Shown in pieces: positions 62,733 through 64,000 of a DNA stretch of 64,000 nucleotides. Positions within the stretch are counted from its first letter, which is position 1, and every line of letters begins with the position of its first letter. The notes under the pieces were generated by a model, which was given only the letters and a program-made list of their open reading frames with translations, had not been told where the DNA came from and did not search any database. Source of the DNA: Sandaracinus sp964481145 (lineage in GTDB: Bacteria > Myxococcota_A > Polyangia > Polyangiales > Sandaracinaceae); contig CAYZTA010000017.1 of NCBI GenBank assembly GCA_964481145.1, positions 1-64,000 of the forward strand. Direction: 5' to 3'. The translations under genes were made by a program, and so were the position numbers.

Positions 62733-63161
62733 ATGCGTCTTTCGATCGCGGCGCCGGGTCCTGGTGTCGTCGTCACTCGGCACCGCGTTCGTGTCGGGTA
62801 CGTCGACACCGACAAAGCGGGTATCGTTCATCACAGCGTGTATCTCGTGTGGTTCGAGGCCGCGCGCATCGAATATTTGCGCGAGCGCGACCTCGACTAT
62901 CGACGCTTCGAGATCGAAACAGGGCTCGCCCTTCCGGTGATCGAGACGCACCTGAGGCATCGAGCGCCAGCGCGCTTCGACGACGAGCTCATCGTGACGA
63001 CGTGGGTCAGCAAGTGCTCACGCGCCATGGTGGCCTTCGAGTCGCGCATCACCCGCGGCGACGACATCCTCTGCGAATCGCGCATCTTGCTCGCATGTGC
63101 GAATGTTCGGGAAGAGCACGCCGTGAGCCTCCCCGAAGCCGTCACGCGCGCGTGCTCGTGA
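62733..63161 (+). CDS. acyl thioesterase of the 4-hydroxybenzoyl-CoA (hotdog) family
   Basis: A 142-residue hotdog protein: RVGYVDTDKAGIVHHSVYLV holds the catalytic Asp of the YbgC/4HBT class, WFEAARIEYLRERDLDY continues the signature, and ARFDDELIVTTWVSKCSRAM forms the central strands. It cleaves acyl-CoA or acyl-carrier thioesters. Placed 16 bases after the second carrier protein, it is a natural product-release enzyme for this operon. Confidence 0.9.
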   Translation: MRLSIAAPGPGVVVTRHRVRVGYVDTDKAGIVHHSVYLVWFEAARIEYLRERDLDYRRFEIETGLALPVIETHLRHRAPARFDDELIVTTWVSKCSRAMVAFESRITRGDDILCESRILLACANVREEHAVSLPEAVTRACS

Positions 63162-63904
63162 GAGTCGACATGCGCCTCACGCTTTTGTCGTGTGCGATAT
63201 GGGCCTTCGCCACCGCATGCACGTGCGAGCGCGCGCGCACCGACATCCCGCGACTCGAAGTTCCTTTCACGAGCGAGCCTCCTGTCATCGATGGGGTGTT
63301 GAGCGATCCGATATGGACGCGCGCCGGACACACCGAGCGCTTCGTCGACACGATGAGCGGCGCGCCCGCGAATCTCGAAGTCCGAGCGCACCTCGCCTAT
63401 GACGCAGAGGCGCTCTATGTGGCCTTCGAGGTCCGCGACACACTCCTCCGCTGTTCATTCGAAGGACACGACGCGCATCTTTGGGAACAAGATGTCGTCG
63501 AGCTCATGATCGACCCTGATGGCGATGGCCTTCGCTATGTCGAGCTCCAAGTTTCGCCCACCAACCTGGTCTTCGACACCTGGTTCGATTCGCGAAGAGA
63601 ACCAGCCCCCTTTGGGCACATTGCGTGGAACTCCCAGCTCCGCTCAGCCGTGCGCACCCGCGGCACCCCCAACGATGACGAAGCTGACGATGGCTATACC
63701 GTCGAAATCGCGGTGCCTTTCGCATCGCTCGCACCCATGGGTGGGAGCGCCCCGCGCTCGGGAACCGAATGGCGGCTCGCCCTGTACGTCCTCGATGCGC
63801 TCGCAGAAGGACAACGCGGCGTCGGCTGGTCCCCGCCCCTGGTGGGCGATTTCCACGTGCCCGAACGCTTCGCTCACTTGAGATTCATGGAACAACGCCC
63901 ATAA
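63158..63904 (+). CDS. CBM9-like lipoprotein
   Basis: A 248-residue protein. The GTG at 63158 overlaps the thioesterase stop (GTGA); ATG 63170 is the alternative and keeps the signal LLSCAIWAFATAC. The mature part matches the family 9 carbohydrate-binding fold of DOMON type: PPVIDGVLSDPIWTRAGHTE, ALYVAFEVRDTLL, EQDVVELMIDPDGDGLRYVE, and a C-terminal VPERFAHLRFMEQRP. Such domains bind sugars or heme-like ligands. A link to the acyl pathway is positional only. Confidence 0.8.
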   Translation: MRVDMRLTLLSCAIWAFATACTCERARTDIPRLEVPFTSEPPVIDGVLSDPIWTRAGHTERFVDTMSGAPANLEVRAHLAYDAEALYVAFEVRDTLLRCSFEGHDAHLWEQDVVELMIDPDGDGLRYVELQVSPTNLVFDTWFDSRREPAPFGHIAWNSQLRSAVRTRGTPNDDEADDGYTVEIAVPFASLAPMGGSAPRSGTEWRLALYVLDALAEGQRGVGWSPPLVGDFHVPERFAHLRFMEQRP

Positions 63905-63913
63905 AGAAACGAT

Positions 63914-64000
63914 TCACGGCGTCGGATCCTGTCCCCCGATGAGCTCGACGGGACTCGCCATGGGCTCCGCCGCGTGGCGTATCCGCGAGACACGAACGCG
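63914..64000 (-). CDS. C-terminal end of a gene running off the window
   Basis: Minus-strand frame open from the window edge, 28 residues ending PMASPVELIGGQDPTP and TGA, with codon use like its neighbours. The family cannot be told from this tail. It is convergent with the CBM9-like gene. Confidence 0.55.
   Translation of the reverse strand, partial: RVRVSRIRHAAEPMASPVELIGGQDPTP

Overview
The window is GC-rich, densely coded bacterial chromosome. Many predicted lipoproteins end their signal in an LAAC/LSAC-type lipobox. An AgmX/PglI-type C-terminal domain, Cys-rich 'CxxDxDC' lipoproteins, a DUF5939 cyclase, ECF sigma operons and an OmpA protein with thrombospondin type 3 repeats together point to a myxobacterium (Myxococcota), perhaps Sandaracinus/Polyangiales-like. 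That placement is inference from gene content; no rRNA or marker gene here settles it. There are about 60 protein genes, two glycine tRNAs (anticodons GCC and CCC) and a few decayed pieces. No CRISPR array, insertion sequence, prophage or rRNA was found.

Layout. 1-6169: a tightly overlapping operon with DUF4178 protein (cut by the window edge), a tiny membrane protein, DUF350, a membrane-embedded spermidine synthase, a Tat-type lipoprotein FAD oxidoreductase, a His-rich polytopic membrane protein and SpeD. SpeD would make the aminopropyl donor and the membrane SpeE-like enzyme would use it, so this looks like an envelope aminopropylation or polyamine system and is the most interesting locus here. 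6466-7531: tRNA-Gly(GCC), a terminator, and a Tdi1/DUF1851-like lipoprotein. 7710-11505: LolC/E-type permease with an acidic repeat insertion, a lipoprotein and a FliJ/YscO-like coiled-coil protein. 11617-18641: 2OG-Fe(II) oxygenase, Slt-type lytic transglycosylase, DnaJ, HemW. 18651-21663: two acyl-CoA dehydrogenases around an AgmX-like lipoprotein. 21758-27380: tRNA-Gly(CCC) and a heavy-metal RND efflux operon (outer membrane channel, pump, adaptor). 28404-32764: Ada-AlkA/Ogt alkylation repair, glutaredoxin, glutathione reductase and a hemerythrin lipoprotein.

32802-38935: envelope proteins (metalloprotease, two barrel-like proteins, Cys-rich lipoprotein) next to a sigma factor / FecR-TPR / outer-membrane-protein operon. 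38865-44982: double GNAT acetyltransferase, M20 peptidase, SRPBCC-DUF5939-adenylate cyclase, monothiol glutaredoxin plus BolA, and a methyltransferase. 45201-47604: a second sigma / TPR / outer-membrane-protein module of similar plan. 47612-52066: M1 and M19 peptidases, a small conserved protein and RluD. 52074-52567: two C-terminal gene remnants, cupin on the minus strand and QueA-like on the plus strand, meeting at about 52197, which reads as a deletion scar of a divergent gene pair. 52601-58617: lipoprotein, YdcF, OmpA-type protein and a TPR protein. 59503-63161: an alpha/beta hydrolase, fatty acyl-AMP ligase, two acyl carrier proteins and a thioesterase, a compact fatty-acid-activating cluster with no polyketide or peptide synthetase in view. 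63158-64000: a CBM9-like lipoprotein and the tail of a minus-strand gene.

All family calls come from reading motifs by eye; no database search was run.
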